A program made the translations under genes and the position numbers. Below are positions 14,408 through 23,241 of a stretch of 32,133 nucleotides of DNA, piece by piece. Origin of the DNA: Verrucomicrobiota bacterium (GTDB taxonomy: Bacteria > Verrucomicrobiota > Verrucomicrobiia > Opitutales > Opitutaceae); contig VHCI01000028.1 in the NCBI GenBank assembly GCA_016871775.1, positions 1 through 32,133 on the forward strand, written 5' to 3'. Numbering within the stretch: the first letter of the stretch is position 1; each line of letters opens with the position of its first letter. The notes under the pieces are model-generated. The model searched no databases. It saw nothing but the letters and a program-made list of their open reading frames with translations, and was not told where the DNA came from.

Positions 14408-17400
14408 ATGCCCTGCCTTCGCGTACGCATTACCCAGCGTTGCCCGCTACGCCGAATGGTCTCGTGCGTCGCCGGCACGCTGTTGACCCTCATTGGGGCA
14501 GCGGGAGCGCTCGCGCAGGTCGCGCCCGGGGCCATCGAGGGCCGCATCGTGAACGCCCGCACCGGGGAATTTCTGGGCGGCGCGCGCGTGCGGCTCGGTC
14601 CAACCGGCGTGGAGGCCTTTTCCGATTCGGGCGGCTTCTACCAGCTGGCGCCCGTGCCGGCCGGGCCGGCCCAAGTCTCGGTCTTTTACACCGGCCTGCC
14701 GGCGGTGACCCTGCAGGTGCAGGTGACCGCGGGCCAGCCGGCGCGGCTCGACGTCTCCCTCGGGGGCAGCGCGGTGCAGCTGGACGCGTTCCGGGTGGCA
14801 ACCAGCCGGGAGATGGACGCCTCGGCGCTCGCCATCAACGAGCAGCGCTTCGCCTCGAACATCAAGACCGTGCTCTCGACGGAGGAGTTCGGGAACGTCG
14901 CCGAGGGCAACGTGGCCGAGTTCCTGAAGTTCCTGCCCGGCGTGACGATCGATTACACCGGCGGCAACGCCCGCGAGATCTCGATCAACGGCGTGCCCGC
15001 GAACAACGTGCCCGTGACGCTCGACGGCTTCAGCATCGCCTCGGCGCCCGGGGCCGCCACGGGGCGAAGCGTGCAGTCGGATATGATCTCGATCAACAAC
15101 CTCTCCCGCATCGAGGTCGCGTACTCCCCCACCCCCGAGTCCCAGGGCTCGGCGCTCGCCGGCTCGGTGAATATGGTGCCGCGCAGCGCCTTCGAGCGGG
15201 CCCGGCCGGTGCTCAACGCGAGCGTCTACGTGATCCTGCGGGACAATGCCCGTGACTTCCACAAGGTGCCCGGCCCGAAGCCGAGCCCGACGCGCAACGT
15301 GCATCCGGGCTTCGATTTCTCGTACGTCGCACCCGTCAATTCCCGCTTCGGCTACACCCTCTCCGCGGGCACCTCGACCAACTACTCGCCCCAGGACAAC
15401 TCGACGATGACCTGGCGCGGCGTCCAGTCCGCCACCAACGGCACCAACTTCCCCCATACCACGCCGGGCAACCCCTACCTCTCGCAGTACCTGATCCAGG
15501 ACGCCCCCAAGGTCACCACGCGCCGCTCCGTCGGCCTCAGCCTCGACTACAAGTTCACCCCGCGCGACCGCGTCACCCTCGGGTTCCAGTACTCCTCATT
15601 CGACGGGCAGTACATCGTCTCGAACGTGACCTTCAACGTGGGTGCGGTCGCCCCGGGGGCGTTCAGCCTGGACGCCGTGCGCGGCACGCCGGGGGCGGGC
15701 GTGCTCACCTCGGCGCACCAGGAGCGGAACCGGTTCAACCGGACGCGGATGCCGACGATCGTCTGGCGCCACGACGGGCCGGTCTGGCGGGGCGACCTCG
15801 GGTTCGGCTACTCGCTGCAGGACGACGGCAATCCCGACCTGCGCCAAGGCTACTTCCGCAACGTGACCCTGCAGCGCTCGAACGTGACGATCGACTTCAG
15901 CCGCATCTTCTACCTGCGGCCGGGGGAGATCGCGGTGCGGGACGGCGCGACAGGCCAGGCGGTGGACCCGTACGCGCTCGGCACCTACGCCCTCGTCTCG
16001 ACCACGACGCAGGATGACGTGACCATCGACCGCCAGCGCTCGGCCTACGGCAGCCTGCGCCGCGTTTTCGCCACGCGCCGGCCGTTCGTCCTGAAGGCGG
16101 GCTTCGACCTGCGCCAGAGTATGAGGGACCTCCGGGGCGGCACGGGGACCTTCAATTACGTGGGCAGCGACGGCCGCGGCAGCACGGGCCCGGGCGGCGA
16201 CGACTCCCCACTGCCGTTCTTCGACCCGATCTACTCGCAGCGCATTCTGCCCTACGGCTTCCCGCGGCTCGACACGCCGAGCAACCGCAAGGTGTACGAG
16301 CACTGGGTCGCGAACCCCGGCCAATACACCCAAAACGCCAACACGGTCTACCGGAACCAGGTCGCAGCGTCGCGGCGTTCCGAGGAGCTCATCTCCTCCC
16401 TGTACCTTCGCGGCGACCTCGGCCTGCTGGAGAACCGGCTCAAGCTCGTCGGCGGCCTCCGCGCGGAGCAGACCAGCGTGACCGGCGAGGGCCCGCTCAG
16501 CGATCCGACCCTCAATTACCAACAGGACAGCCGGGGCCAGATCCTGCGCGGGGCCAACGGGGCGCCGCTGCTGATCGTGCCCACGAGCAACGCCCTCGGG
16601 GTGTCGCAGCTGACCTACCTCGACCGCGGGGCCCGCGCGGAGAAGGAGTACCTGCGCTACTTCCCGAGCCTCAACGCGAGCTACAACCTCCAGGAGAACC
16701 TGATCGCGCGCGCCTCGTACTACCACTCCGTCGGCCGGCCCAATTTCATCCAGTACTCGGGCGGCTTCACGCTGCCCGACACCAGCAACCCGCCGTCCGC
16801 CGGCAACCGCCTCACCCTCAACAACGCCGCGATCAAGGCGTGGAACGCGCGCACCGTGAACGTCCGCCTCGAGCGCTACTTCGAGGGCGTGGGTCAGATC
16901 TCGCTCGGAGCCTTCCGCCGCACAATCGATGATTTCTTCGGGGCGACCGTCTTCGCCCCGACGCCCGAGTTCCTCGCCCTCTACGGCCTCGATCCCTCGG
17001 AGTACGGACCGTACGACGTCGCGACCCAGTACAACGTGCCCGGCGTTGTGCGCACGGAGGGCCTCGACTTCAGCTACAAGCAGGCCCTGACGTTCCTGCC
17101 GCCGTGGGCGCGCGGGGTGCAGGTGTTCGTCAACGGCAGCGCCCAGCGGGTGCTGGGGGACGAGACCATCTCCTTCGCCGGCTTCGTGCCCCGCAGCGGC
17201 AGCTGGGGGGTCAGCCTCACCCGCCCCCGCTACAATATCCGCGTGAACTGGAATTACCGCGGGCTTGCCCGGAACAACCGCCTGAACGGCGCGAGCATCG
17301 AGCCGGGCACCTTCAATTGGACCTCCAAGCGGCTCTACCTCGACGTGGTCGGCGAGGTCCAGCTGCGCGGCCGGATTTCGCTTTTCTACAATTTCCGCAA

Positions 17401-17521
17401 CATCGGAGACGCGACCGAGGACGTGAAGATCTACGGCCCGAGCACGCCGTCCGTGGCGCGTTTCCGGCAGCGCATCGACTACGCCTCGCTCTGGACCGTC
17501 GGACTCAAGGGCACCTTCTGA
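14408..17521 (+). CDS. TonB-dependent receptor (second)
   Basis: This 1037-residue outer-membrane receptor carries a signal peptide (hydrophobic core about 17-33, likely cleavage after ALA-36). A carboxypeptidase-regulatory-like domain follows (about 41-115, with GAIEGRIVNARTGEFLGGA). The plug spans about 140-265, including EFLKFLPGVTIDYTGGNARE, ISINGVPANNVPVTLDGFSI and SALAGSVNMVPRSAF. A large barrel ends in WTVGLKGTF. The ATG at 14408 is used; Met17 (14456) is possible and would give a shorter signal. It resembles the first receptor in plan but not closely in sequence, so a different ligand is likely. An M20 peptidase starts 56 bases after its stop in the same direction, which suggests a peptide or amino-acid conjugate as a candidate ligand. 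The leader is C/T-rich just before ATG. Confidence 0.93.
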   Translation: MPCLRVRITQRCPLRRMVSCVAGTLLTLIGAAGALAQVAPGAIEGRIVNARTGEFLGGARVRLGPTGVEAFSDSGGFYQLAPVPAGPAQVSVFYTGLPAVTLQVQVTAGQPARLDVSLGGSAVQLDAFRVATSREMDASALAINEQRFASNIKTVLSTEEFGNVAEGNVAEFLKFLPGVTIDYTGGNAREISINGVPANNVPVTLDGFSIASAPGAATGRSVQSDMISINNLSRIEVAYSPTPESQGSALAGSVNMVPRSAFERARPVLNASVYVILRDNARDFHKVPGPKPSPTRNVHPGFDFSYVAPVNSRFGYTLSAGTSTNYSPQDNSTMTWRGVQSATNGTNFPHTTPGNPYLSQYLIQDAPKVTTRRSVGLSLDYKFTPRDRVTLGFQYSSFDGQYIVSNVTFNVGAVAPGAFSLDAVRGTPGAGVLTSAHQERNRFNRTRMPTIVWRHDGPVWRGDLGFGYSLQDDGNPDLRQGYFRNVTLQRSNVTIDFSRIFYLRPGEIAVRDGATGQAVDPYALGTYALVSTTTQDDVTIDRQRSAYGSLRRVFATRRPFVLKAGFDLRQSMRDLRGGTGTFNYVGSDGRGSTGPGGDDSPLPFFDPIYSQRILPYGFPRLDTPSNRKVYEHWVANPGQYTQNANTVYRNQVAASRRSEELISSLYLRGDLGLLENRLKLVGGLRAEQTSVTGEGPLSDPTLNYQQDSRGQILRGANGAPLLIVPTSNALGVSQLTYLDRGARAEKEYLRYFPSLNASYNLQENLIARASYYHSVGRPNFIQYSGGFTLPDTSNPPSAGNRLTLNNAAIKAWNARTVNVRLERYFEGVGQISLGAFRRTIDDFFGATVFAPTPEFLALYGLDPSEYGPYDVATQYNVPGVVRTEGLDFSYKQALTFLPPWARGVQVFVNGSAQRVLGDETISFAGFVPRSGSWGVSLTRPRYNIRVNWNYRGLARNNRLNGASIEPGTFNWTSKRLYLDVVGEVQLRGRISLFYNFRNIGDATEDVKIYGPSTPSVARFRQRIDYASLWTVGLKGTF

Positions 17522-17577
17522 GCCGGTCGGACGCCACCGCGGCTTGCGCCAGTCCGCCCGCGCGCGTAACGACGCGC

Positions 17578-18768
17578 GTGCCCAACTCCGCCCTGCCCGC
17601 CCCGCTCGCCGCCCTCCCCGGCCGCACCCCGGCCCTTGTCGACCAGCTCGAACGCTGGGCGAACGTGAACTCGGGCTCCGGCCACCGCGCCGGGCTCGAC
17701 CGGATGCGCGGGGTGCTCCAGGCCGACTTTACCGCCGCGTTCCCCTCCGCCCTCGCCGACGAGCCGCCCTGCCCCGGCACCGCGGCCGCCCTGCGGCTCC
17801 GGCTGCGCCCGGAAGCGCCGGTCCAGGTGCTGCTCAGCGGCCATTTCGACACGGTCTACGAGGCCGACGACCCGTTCCAGACCTGCACCCGCCCCGACGC
17901 CACGACCCTGCGCGGGCCCGGGGTGATCGATATGAAGGGAGGGATCCTCGTGATGCTCGCCGCGCTCTCCGCGCTGGAAGCCTCCGGTCCCGGCGACCGC
18001 CTCGGCTGGGAGGTGCTGCTCACCCCGGACGAGGAGACTGGTTCCCACGGCAGCCGGGAGCTGTTCACCGCAGCCGCCGCCCGCCACCACCTTGGCCTCG
18101 TCTTCGAGCCGGCGCGCGTCAACGGGGATCTGGTGCGCTCGCGGAAGGGCACCGGCGGGATGCTGGCCACCGCCCACGGCCGCGCCGCCCACGCGGCCAA
18201 GGTCCCGAACGACGGCCGCAACGCGATCCTCGCGCTCGCCGAATTCCTCCTCGCCGCCAGCCGCCTCCCCGCCGAACTGCCCGGGGTGCTGGTCAACGTT
18301 GGTAACATCCGCGGAGGCGGCCCCGCGACCAACGTCGTGCCCGACCAGGCCGCGGCCGAGCTCGACCTGCGCGTCACCACCGCCGCCGACCGCGACGCCC
18401 TCCTGCGGCGCCTCGGCGAGCTCGCGGGCGAGGTCAACCAGCGGGAGGGGCTCCGCCTTGAGCTCAAGGGCGGGTTCAATCGCCCGCCCAAGGAGTGCGG
18501 GCCGCGCGAGGAACGCGCGTTTGCCGCTTGGCGGGATGCCGCCACCACGGTCGGGCTGCCCCCGTTTGACTGGGTGCACACCGGCGGCGCCTCCGATGGC
18601 AACTTCCTGTCCGCCGACGGCCTGCCCAACCTCGATGGCATCGGGCCCATCGGCGACCACCTGCACAGCAGCCGGGAATTCATCCGCACCGACACGATTG
18701 CGCCGCGGGCCCAGGTCGCCGCGCTCTTCCTGCTCCGGCTCTCCCGAGGCGAGATCACCCTGGGTTGA
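17578..18768 (+). CDS. M20 family metallopeptidase (carboxypeptidase G2-like)
   Basis: This 396-residue zinc hydrolase belongs to the M20 family. SGHFDTV (87-93) gives metal ligand His89 and Asp91; GPGVIDMKGG (113-122) gives the bridging Asp118; TPDEETGS (149-156) gives catalytic Glu152 and ligand Glu153; FEPAR holds the next acidic ligand, Glu177. The dimerisation domain includes AHGRAAHAA and NVGNIRGGGPATNVVPDQ. The C-terminal HTGGASDGN and GDHLHSS segments carry the last His ligand. The pattern is nearest glutamate carboxypeptidase or CPG2-like enzymes, which remove C-terminal Glu or cleave dipeptides. No signal peptide is visible, so it should be cytoplasmic. The start is the first usable codon, GTG at 17578. 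Its place after a TonB-dependent receptor suggests use of an imported peptide-like compound. It converges with lnt 21 bases away. Confidence 0.9.
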   Translation: MPNSALPAPLAALPGRTPALVDQLERWANVNSGSGHRAGLDRMRGVLQADFTAAFPSALADEPPCPGTAAALRLRLRPEAPVQVLLSGHFDTVYEADDPFQTCTRPDATTLRGPGVIDMKGGILVMLAALSALEASGPGDRLGWEVLLTPDEETGSHGSRELFTAAAARHHLGLVFEPARVNGDLVRSRKGTGGMLATAHGRAAHAAKVPNDGRNAILALAEFLLAASRLPAELPGVLVNVGNIRGGGPATNVVPDQAAAELDLRVTTAADRDALLRRLGELAGEVNQREGLRLELKGGFNRPPKECGPREERAFAAWRDAATTVGLPPFDWVHTGGASDGNFLSADGLPNLDGIGPIGDHLHSSREFIRTDTIAPRAQVAALFLLRLSRGEITLG

Positions 18769-18789
18769 GCCGGCCGGGAGCCGCCGGGT

Positions 18790-20433
18790 TCAGGCGCCGC
18801 CGGCCGAAGCCGAGCGCGGCGCGGTCCGCAGCAGTAGCCCCGCCCCCGCCGCTAGGGCCGCGCTGAGCAGGACGAACCAGTCGCCCCGCGCGACATAGGG
18901 CGTGGCGCGGCCGATCCAGCGCGGATCACGCGTGATCTCGAGAGTCCGAAAACCGCGGAAGTAAAGGCTGCCGGCGTCGTCCGAGAGCCGGGCGCGGATG
19001 ACCCCGAATTCGTCGATCCATCCGCTCCAGCCGGCGTTGCCGCATCGCAACACAGGCCGCCGGGTTTCGACGGCCCGCAGCACCGCGTGGGCCGCGTGCT
19101 GTTCCGCTGCGCCGCCCTCGCCGAACCAGCCGTTATTGGTGAGCACGACCAGCAGGTCCGAGCCGCCGAGGACGCTGCCCCGCGCCAGCCCCGGATAAAT
19201 ATCCTCGTAGCAGATGAGCGGACCGGCGGCCAACGCGCTCCCGGCCACTGGCGTGAGTAGGGGGGAGGAGGTCTCGCCCGGCTCGAAGTCCCCCCCGATG
19301 GGCACGAACTTGCCGATCCAGCCGATCAGCGGGCGCAGCGGCACGTATTCGCCAAACGGCACCAGCCGCCGCTTCACGTAATAGTTTGGCGCCACGCCCT
19401 CGGCGGGGGTCACCAAGAACGCCCCGTTGCGCCAGGATTCCCCGGGCTGGCCGGATTGCTCGATCGCGATCGAGCCGAGCACCAGCGGCGCCCGGGCCTC
19501 GCGCACCAGCCCCTCGACCCACGCCCGCACCGTCTCGTCCCCGCGGACGGCGAGCGGCGTCACCGCCTCCGGCCAGAGGATGAGGTCCGGCCGGCTCGCG
19601 GCGGCCTCAAGCGTGACCCGCCGCAGCACCTCAAGGATGGCGGGCGCGCGCTGCGGGTCCCATTTGATCTCCTGAGCGATCTTCGGCTGCACGATCGCGA
19701 CGCGCCCGACGGGCACGGTCTGGCCGCGGCGGTTGAAGGCCTCGGTCACGTGGAGGGAGACGCAGGTGAGGAGGAGGAACAGGGCGAGGAAGAATTCCTG
19801 GCTCCGCTTGTTGATGCCGGTCGCGCGCTCGCGGAAGAGCCGGTGCGCGTAGGCGGCGAAGCCGAGGTTCATCATCACCAGCACGAAGGAGATGCCGTAG
19901 GCGCCCGTGTACGGCGCCACTTGAAGGATGCTCACCCGCTGCCACTGGCTCGCGGAGAGCGGCAACCACGGGAACCCACCGAGCAGCCAGGATCGGCTCC
20001 ACTCCACGACCACCCAGCCGCCCGCGAGGCCGAGCACCGCCAGCAGGCGCACCGGGGCGGTTTGGCCCGGCAGGCGTGGCATCACCCAGCGGGCCGCCAC
20101 GAACCAGACCCCGACCCACCCCCCGATGAAGGGTCCCAGCAGGAGCAACCCGAGCCAGGTGACGTGGTGCAGCCAGCCGAGCAGCACGGTCCAGGCAATC
20201 GCCTGGGCGGCGAACATCGTACCCAGATAGAGCCGCCACGCCGGGCGCTGGTAGGCCCAGAAGGTAGCCGGGAACAACAGCGCGTAAGCCGCCTCCGGCA
20301 CCCGGAAGGGTGGGAAAGCGAGCACCGCGAGGGAGACCGTAGCGACCAGCACGGCGGCAGCCGCCCAGCCCGCGCGGGGGGGGCGACGGGAGGTCGCGGT
20401 ATCCGGCGGGAGCGGGAACGCGGGCGTGTCCAA
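18790..20433 (-). CDS. lnt: Apolipoprotein N-acyltransferase
   Basis: Lnt adds the third acyl chain to lipoproteins in the inner membrane. The product is about 547 residues. A hydrophobic N-terminal half with several membrane helices (about 22-230) is followed by a nitrilase-like periplasmic domain. The catalytic triad is visible: LILWPEA with Glu289, YYVKRRLVPFGEYVPLR with Lys354, and LICYEDIYPG with Cys408. TNNGWFGEGGAAEQH and a final membrane helix near the C-terminus are also typical. The frame is open far upstream, but Lnt length and the first membrane helix favour a start at the TTG at 20433; a TTG at 20448 is the alternative. It diverges from the PhoD-like gene and converges with the M20 peptidase. 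Confidence 0.93.
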   Translation of the reverse strand: MDTPAFPLPPDTATSRRPPRAGWAAAAVLVATVSLAVLAFPPFRVPEAAYALLFPATFWAYQRPAWRLYLGTMFAAQAIAWTVLLGWLHHVTWLGLLLLGPFIGGWVGVWFVAARWVMPRLPGQTAPVRLLAVLGLAGGWVVVEWSRSWLLGGFPWLPLSASQWQRVSILQVAPYTGAYGISFVLVMMNLGFAAYAHRLFRERATGINKRSQEFFLALFLLLTCVSLHVTEAFNRRGQTVPVGRVAIVQPKIAQEIKWDPQRAPAILEVLRRVTLEAAASRPDLILWPEAVTPLAVRGDETVRAWVEGLVREARAPLVLGSIAIEQSGQPGESWRNGAFLVTPAEGVAPNYYVKRRLVPFGEYVPLRPLIGWIGKFVPIGGDFEPGETSSPLLTPVAGSALAAGPLICYEDIYPGLARGSVLGGSDLLVVLTNNGWFGEGGAAEQHAAHAVLRAVETRRPVLRCGNAGWSGWIDEFGVIRARLSDDAGSLYFRGFRTLEITRDPRWIGRATPYVARGDWFVLLSAALAAGAGLLLRTAPRSASAGGA

Positions 20434-20561
20434 GGTGGCGACGAGCAAGCGGGATCCCCCCGGCGCCGGCAAGCCGCCGCTGACCGCGCGTGCGGCGCGG
20501 TTCGGATTGCACCGTGGCCGCCCGGGAGAAAAGCTCCGCCGCGAACTCCCCCTCGTCCCCG

Positions 20562-21647
20562 ATGCGCGCCCGCCCCCGCCTTGCCCTGTTGCTCCTGAGC
20601 TCCTTCGCCGCCGCGACCGCTGCGACGCCGCCCGTGCCCGCGCCCGACCCCGCCGTGAATCCCCTCGTCTCGCGGATCGCCCTCGGCTCGTGCATGAAGC
20701 AGGACCGCCCCGCACCGGTGCTGCAGATGGTGCGCGAGCTCCAGCCGGAGCTCTTCATCTGGCTCGGCGACAACGTCTACGGGGACACCCAGGATATGGC
20801 CGTCCTGGAGGCCAAGTACCGGCAGGTCGCGGCCAAGCCCACCTTCGCGGCCCTCCGCGCGGAGGTGCCGATGATCGCGACCTGGGACGACCACGATTAC
20901 GGGGTGAACGACGGCGGGCGCGAATACCCGATGAAGGAGGCCTCAAAGGAGGTGTTCCTGCGCTTCTGGCAGGAGCCGGCGGACAGCCCCCGCCGCGCCC
21001 GCCCGGGCATCCACACCAGCTACCGCTTCAAGGACCCGGCCGGGAAGCGCACGCTGCAGGTGATTCTTCTCGACACGCGCACCTTCCGCAGCCCGCTGAC
21101 CCGCAACACGACCTCCTCGTACAAGAACGACTACCGGCCCGACTCCAACCCGGAGAACACCTTTCTCGGCGCGGACCAGTGGGCGTGGCTGCGCGAGCGG
21201 CTGCAGGAACCCGCGGACCTTCGCCTGATCGGCACCAGCATCCAGTTCGGCCACGAGTACAACGGCTGGGAGTCGTGGACCAATTTCCCCACCGAGGTGG
21301 ACCGGATGGTGGACCTGATCGTCAGCACGCGCGCGCAGGGGGTCGTGTTCCTCTCCGGCGACGTGCACTGGGGCGAGATCTCGGTCCTGAAGGCGCCGAA
21401 GTGCTACCCCCTCCACGACCTCACCGCGAGCGGCATCAACTCCGAGTGGGACAACCTCGAACCTAACCGCAACCGCATCGGCCAAGCCTGCATGGACCAC
21501 CACTTCGGCTGGATCGAGATCGACTGGCAGCAGGCGGACCCGCGGGTGGCATTGCAGGTGCGCGACGGCACGGGCCGCGTCCGTGCCAAGGCTTCCGTGC
21601 GCCTCAGCCAGCTCCGGTTCCCGGCCACCGCGGCCGCGACCCGCTAG
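20562..21647 (+). CDS. PhoD-like alkaline phosphatase family protein
   Basis: The 361-residue exported phosphoesterase has a signal peptide (MRARPRLALLLLSSFAAATA). Motifs of the PhoD-like metallophosphatases follow in order: LGSC at about 41-44, FIWLGDNVYGDT (65-76), TWDDHDYGVND (107-117), LLDTRTFRS and FLSGDVHWGE. These supply Asp, Asn and His metal ligands. PhoD enzymes are phospho-mono/diesterases needing Ca and Fe, secreted for phosphate scavenging. The protein is shorter than classical PhoD and lacks its N-terminal domain, like many 'alkaline phosphatase D family' proteins. The ATG at 20562 opens the signal peptide; a GTG at 20490 would add an unlikely 24 residues. The leader is C/T-rich. 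A role in phosphate supply fits the Pit genes 4 kb on, but no shared regulation is visible. Confidence 0.9.
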   Translation: MRARPRLALLLLSSFAAATAATPPVPAPDPAVNPLVSRIALGSCMKQDRPAPVLQMVRELQPELFIWLGDNVYGDTQDMAVLEAKYRQVAAKPTFAALRAEVPMIATWDDHDYGVNDGGREYPMKEASKEVFLRFWQEPADSPRRARPGIHTSYRFKDPAGKRTLQVILLDTRTFRSPLTRNTTSSYKNDYRPDSNPENTFLGADQWAWLRERLQEPADLRLIGTSIQFGHEYNGWESWTNFPTEVDRMVDLIVSTRAQGVVFLSGDVHWGEISVLKAPKCYPLHDLTASGINSEWDNLEPNRNRIGQACMDHHFGWIEIDWQQADPRVALQVRDGTGRVRAKASVRLSQLRFPATAAATR

Positions 21648-21673
21648 GGCTTGCCCGGGACGGGCCGGCACTC

Positions 21674-22275
21674 TCAGCGCTGGAGCATCACGCGCGGGTC
21701 ATCGAGGCGGAAGGGTTTCGCTACGTAGTCGTCCATCCCACCTCGAGGCAGCGCTCGCGCTCGCCCTGCATCGCGTTGCCGGTGATCGCGACCGACCGCG
21801 GACGGCCCGTGGGCTGGGCGGCCCAGCGCTCCCGCACCCGGCGGGCGACATCGTAGCCGTCCAGCTCGGGCATCCGGATATCGAGGAAGATCCGGTCGTA
21901 GACCTTCACCTCGATGGCCCGGAGCACCTCGAGGTCGTTGGCGACCACGTCGGCGGCGTAGCCCATCCGGTTCAACATCATCACCACGACCATCTGGTTA
22001 ACCGTATTGTCGTCCGCCACGAGGACGCGCAGCGGCAACTGGACCGTGAGCGGCCGGAGCGGTCGGCTGGCTGCACCGTCGCCGCCCGCGGGGGTGGACC
22101 GTTCCGCCAGCAGCTGCAGCAGGCTCTCGTTGAGTACAGCGAGGCGCGTCGGACGGACGAGGAACACCTCGCTGCCGCCGGCGTCCGGTCCCCCGGCCCG
22201 GGGATGACGCGCGAGCGAAAGGAGCACGGGCGGGACCGCGGCCGCCCCGGCGTCGATGCGGGCCCGCGGAGCACC
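21674..22275 (-). pseudogene. C-terminal remnant of a hybrid histidine kinase (receiver domain, frameshifted)
   Basis: From 22275 down, the minus strand reads a degenerate receiver tail (FLVRPTRLAVLNESLLQLLA). A full receiver domain follows: LRVLVADDNTVNQMVVVMML, the phospho-acceptor Asp in IFLDIRMPELDGYDVARRVR, and SVAITGNAMQGERERCLEVG. The frame then breaks near 21737-21741. The next frame gives MDDYVAKPFRLDDPRVMLQR and a natural stop at 21674. One missing base therefore disrupts the domain just before its conserved Lys. No histidine kinase core, sensor or start codon region exists upstream, since the ABC permease gene ends at 22276. The order receiver-like tail then receiver is typical of the end of a hybrid sensor kinase. 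The remnant adjoins the permease gene with no gap. Confidence 0.8.
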
Positions 22276-23241
22276 TCAGGCGGCGGCCGCGCGGCCCTGC
22301 CGGAGCCGGTCGACGAAGACGGCGACGATGATGACCAAACCGATGATGATCTCCTGGAAGTAGGTCGGCCACCCCATCTGCTGGGAGCCGTTGCGAAGGA
22401 CGGCCATGATGAGCGCACCGATCATCGAGCCGAGCACCGTGCCGACGCCCCCGCTGAGGCTGGCGCCGCCGATGATCACCGCCGCGATAATGTCCAGCTC
22501 AAGCCCCACGGCCACCGTCGGGTCCCCCTGCCGCAGGCGGGCGAGCTGAAAGACCCCCGCCGCGCCGAAGGTGGCGCCGGCGACGGCGTAGATCGCCACC
22601 TTGAGCCGGGCGGTCTCGACCCCGCAGAGGCGCGCCGCAGCCTCATTCGAGCCCAGCGCGAAGACATGGCGCCCGAAGACCGTGCGCCGGAGCACCGCCG
22701 CCATCACCAGCGCGAGCCCGGCGGCGACCCAGACCCCGGCGGGCAACGCATAGCCGAACGGGTCGGCGGTGGTCATCCAGCCGTTGACCGGGGAAGACTC
22801 GTAATTGACCGTCTGGTTGTCTGCGAGCCACTTGGCGCCCCCCCGCGCCACGCCAAGGGTGCCCAACGTGATGATGAAAGGCACGACCCGCAGCAGGGCG
22901 ATTGAGAGGCCGTTGATGAGACCGAGGCAGGCGCCGGCACCAACGATCGCCAGAACCACGGGCACCGGACCCCAGCCGCGCTGCAGCAGGAGGGCGCCGA
23001 CGACGCTGGTGCACGCGATGCTGGAGCCCACCGAGAGGTCGATGCCCCCGCTGACGATGATGAGCGTCATCCCGAGGGCGCCGATGGCGACGATGACGGT
23101 CTGGGTGAGGACGATCTTGAGGTTCCCGTAGGACAGGAAGTGCTCGCGCGTCTCCGCAGGCAGCGCGAAGAGGGCGGTTACCAGCAGCAGGCCGAGGAAG
23201 GGGCCGACGCGGGCGAGCAGGGCGGGCAGGCGGGGGTTCAT
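22276..23241 (-). CDS. Sugar ABC transporter permease (RbsC-like)
   Basis: The 321-residue inner-membrane protein of the BPD_transp_2 family (ribose/xylose/galactose type) has about eight to ten hydrophobic segments. The family signatures GMTLIIVSGGIDLSVGSSIA (about 57-76), PFIITLGTLGVARG and LDIIAAVIIGGASLSGGVGT are visible; the last marks the loop that contacts the ATPase. It is the last gene of an operon with the binding protein and the ATPase. Its ATG shares one base with the ATPase stop (TGATG), so the genes are translationally coupled. The stop lies directly against the kinase remnant, and no terminator hairpin is evident. The substrate is most likely a pentose or other monosaccharide, but this is inferred from the family only. 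Confidence 0.92.
   Translation of the reverse strand: MNPRLPALLARVGPFLGLLLVTALFALPAETREHFLSYGNLKIVLTQTVIVAIGALGMTLIIVSGGIDLSVGSSIACTSVVGALLLQRGWGPVPVVLAIVGAGACLGLINGLSIALLRVVPFIITLGTLGVARGGAKWLADNQTVNYESSPVNGWMTTADPFGYALPAGVWVAAGLALVMAAVLRRTVFGRHVFALGSNEAAARLCGVETARLKVAIYAVAGATFGAAGVFQLARLRQGDPTVAVGLELDIIAAVIIGGASLSGGVGTVLGSMIGALIMAVLRNGSQQMGWPTYFQEIIIGLVIIVAVFVDRLRQGRAAAA

Noticed and set aside
20490-20561. GTG start for the PhoD-like protein
   Set aside because: It would put 24 non-hydrophobic residues before an otherwise normal signal peptide.
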